Shown in pieces: positions 31,641 to 32,331 of a DNA stretch of 32,331 nucleotides; position 1 is the first letter of the stretch; each line of letters starts with the position of its first letter. Where the stretch lies: NCBI GenBank assembly GCA_026128865.1, contig JAHCJE010000019.1:1-32331 (forward strand), written 5' to 3'. The stretch comes from Phycisphaeraceae bacterium. Lineage in GTDB: Bacteria > Planctomycetota > Phycisphaerae > Phycisphaerales > UBA1924. The notes below the pieces were generated by a model. It did not search any database. It was not told the origin of the DNA and saw only the letters and a program-made list of their open reading frames with translations. Position numbers and translations under genes: made by a program.

Positions 31641-31880
31641 ATGATTCGTCCGCGAACGAGCAGCAGAGCCGCCCTGGGGGGCTTCGTCGCCCTCACGCTG
31701 GCCGCCACAGGCTGCGGCTACTCGGCCGCCGAGGAATCCACGCTCCTCCGGGGGGTGGTCTTCCAGCCGATGGCAGGCGATGGTTCGAGCATCGAGCCGA
31801 TCCACGCCCGCAGGGCCGCGATGCTCCGCGACGACCTCGCCGCCGCCGAACGCGGCTCGCTGGACAGCGTCGTCCGCTAG
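31641..31880 (+). CDS. Small hypothetical lipoprotein
   Basis: A 79-residue product. The N terminus is a clear lipoprotein signal: basic residues (RPRTSSR), a hydrophobic stretch (AALGGFVALTLAA) and the lipobox AATGC with Cys at 25. The mature part is about 55 residues, polar and charged, with no family I recognise (LLRGVVFQPMAGDGSS, then a helical RRAAMLRDDLAAAERG). TTGGAG lies 7 nt before the ATG. It lies 96 nt upstream of the tryptophan dioxygenase gene on the same strand; no functional link is evident. Confidence 0.6.
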   Translation: MIRPRTSSRAALGGFVALTLAATGCGYSAAEESTLLRGVVFQPMAGDGSSIEPIHARRAAMLRDDLAAAERGSLDSVVR

Positions 31881-31976
31881 CGCCCGGTCTCGCGCCGCCC
31901 GCCGCATCGTTCGTCTAGGCTCCCCGGCCGGGGCACGGAGAAGCCGCCGCCCCGCGAGCCACGACGGGAGCGATCG

Positions 31977-32331
31977 ATGCCTTCTGACCAGCCCGGCCCG
32001 CCCCAGCGGGAGGACATGACCACCGACCTCGAGGGCCGCCTCGACTACGCCGGGTACCTGTCCCTCGACACGCTGCTCAGCGCGCAGCGACCGCTCTCTT
32101 CCCCCCCCCACCACGACGAACTGCTCTTCATCATCCAGCACCAGACGACCGAACTCTGGTTCAAACTCATCATCCACGAACTGCGGGCCGCGATCGAGCA
32201 CGTGCGACGCGACGAACTCGAACCGTCGTTCAAGATCCTCGCCCGAGTCAAGCACGTGCAGGCCCAGTTGCTGGATCAGTGGAGCGTGCTCGCGACGCTC
32301 ACGCCCAGCGAGTACGTCCAGTTCCGACACG
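31977..32331 (+). CDS. kynA: Tryptophan 2,3-dioxygenase (3' end beyond the window)
   Basis: The first 118 codons of a haem enzyme that opens the indole ring of L-tryptophan to N-formylkynurenine, the first step of the kynurenine pathway. The match to known bacterial enzymes is continuous: [26 protein letters not shown] (visible residues about 15-40), [20 protein letters not shown], where the first His of HHDE lies in the substrate pocket, then [37 protein letters not shown]. The frame has no stop and runs off the right edge, so the haem-ligand His is not visible. GGGAGCG precedes the ATG. A run of nine C at 32101-32109 lies within the gene but the frame is intact here. Confidence 0.93.
   Translation, partial: MPSDQPGPPQREDMTTDLEGRLDYAGYLSLDTLLSAQRPLSSPPHHDELLFIIQHQTTELWFKLIIHELRAAIEHVRRDELEPSFKILARVKHVQAQLLDQWSVLATLTPSEYVQFRH

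Noticed and set aside
31244..31708. 154-codon minus-strand frame upstream of the isomerase-like gene
   Set aside because: It overlaps the lipoprotein signal region on the plus strand and covers a good promoter; its translation has no recognisable features.
1..32331. CRISPR arrays, insertion sequences, prophage or integrase genes
   Set aside because: No regularly spaced direct repeats, transposase motifs, integrase motifs or phage structural genes were noticed on either strand.

Overview
The window is GC-rich, densely packed bacterial DNA. It holds about 26 protein genes, one tRNA and three sizeable non-coding stretches. A planctomycete is the best guess, perhaps Phycisphaerae. The main reason is the 2084-residue protein at 20715-26969, whose N terminus carries a LEPR-XLL-like motif (LEHLENRMLLDG) of the kind seen on giant exported planctomycete proteins. 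The lineage call is inference; no rRNA or other marker lies in the window.

Layout. (1) 3-1482, plus strand: the 3' part of a P1-nuclease/phospholipase C-like gene, then the fluoride channel crcB/fluC and a DUF190 gene. (2) 7177-1496, minus strand: a compact operon reading sdhC-like anchor, sdhA, a TM2-domain gene, sdhB, a small TPR-like gene and the chromate-type transporter chrA. (3) 7333-10181: a PreA/DPD-like flavoprotein on plus, overlapping the 3' end of gpmI on minus. (4) 10249-12179: a small lipoprotein and an unrecognised polytopic membrane protein. (5) 14593-12157, minus: pyrC then queG. (6) 14695-14769: tRNA-Pro(GGG). (7) 15050-17762: a four-gene operon (SnoaL-like, double GNAT, TetR, ODP-type diiron metallo-beta-lactamase-fold protein) behind a strong sigma70-type promoter whose spacer is a perfect inverted repeat, probably the TetR operator. 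(8) 17927-20089: an ArsR-like regulator plus SRPBCC operon on minus, and a divergent second SRPBCC gene. (9) 20090-20714: a structured non-coding region, then the giant repeat protein and a clear terminator. (10) 27083-29153: a rhodanese-like lipoprotein lacking the catalytic Cys, a stand-alone DsbD N-terminal domain protein and a secreted redoxin. (11) 29244-31247, minus: gap and a sugar-phosphate isomerase-like gene. (12) 31641 to the end: a 79-residue lipoprotein and the 5' part of tryptophan 2,3-dioxygenase.

How the genes fit together. Most of the window is central metabolism: the succinate dehydrogenase complex, two glycolytic enzymes (gpmI, gap), pyrimidine synthesis (pyrC, perhaps the PreA-like protein), tRNA modification (queG) and tryptophan breakdown. 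The more unusual material follows the tRNA. It comprises two small self-regulated operons with visible operators, the giant beta-rich surface protein, and a periplasmic thiol cluster with degenerate or separated redox domains.

Two ways of starting translation can be seen. Some genes have good Shine-Dalgarno sites: the SnoaL-like, TetR and ODP genes, the SRPBCC gene at 19628, redoxin, the DsbD-like gene and gap. At least five others (gpmI, queG, pyrC, arsR, the rhodanese-like gene) have no such site. Each of these has a TANNNT -10-like hexamer 5-6 nt before the start codon, which predicts leaderless mRNAs.
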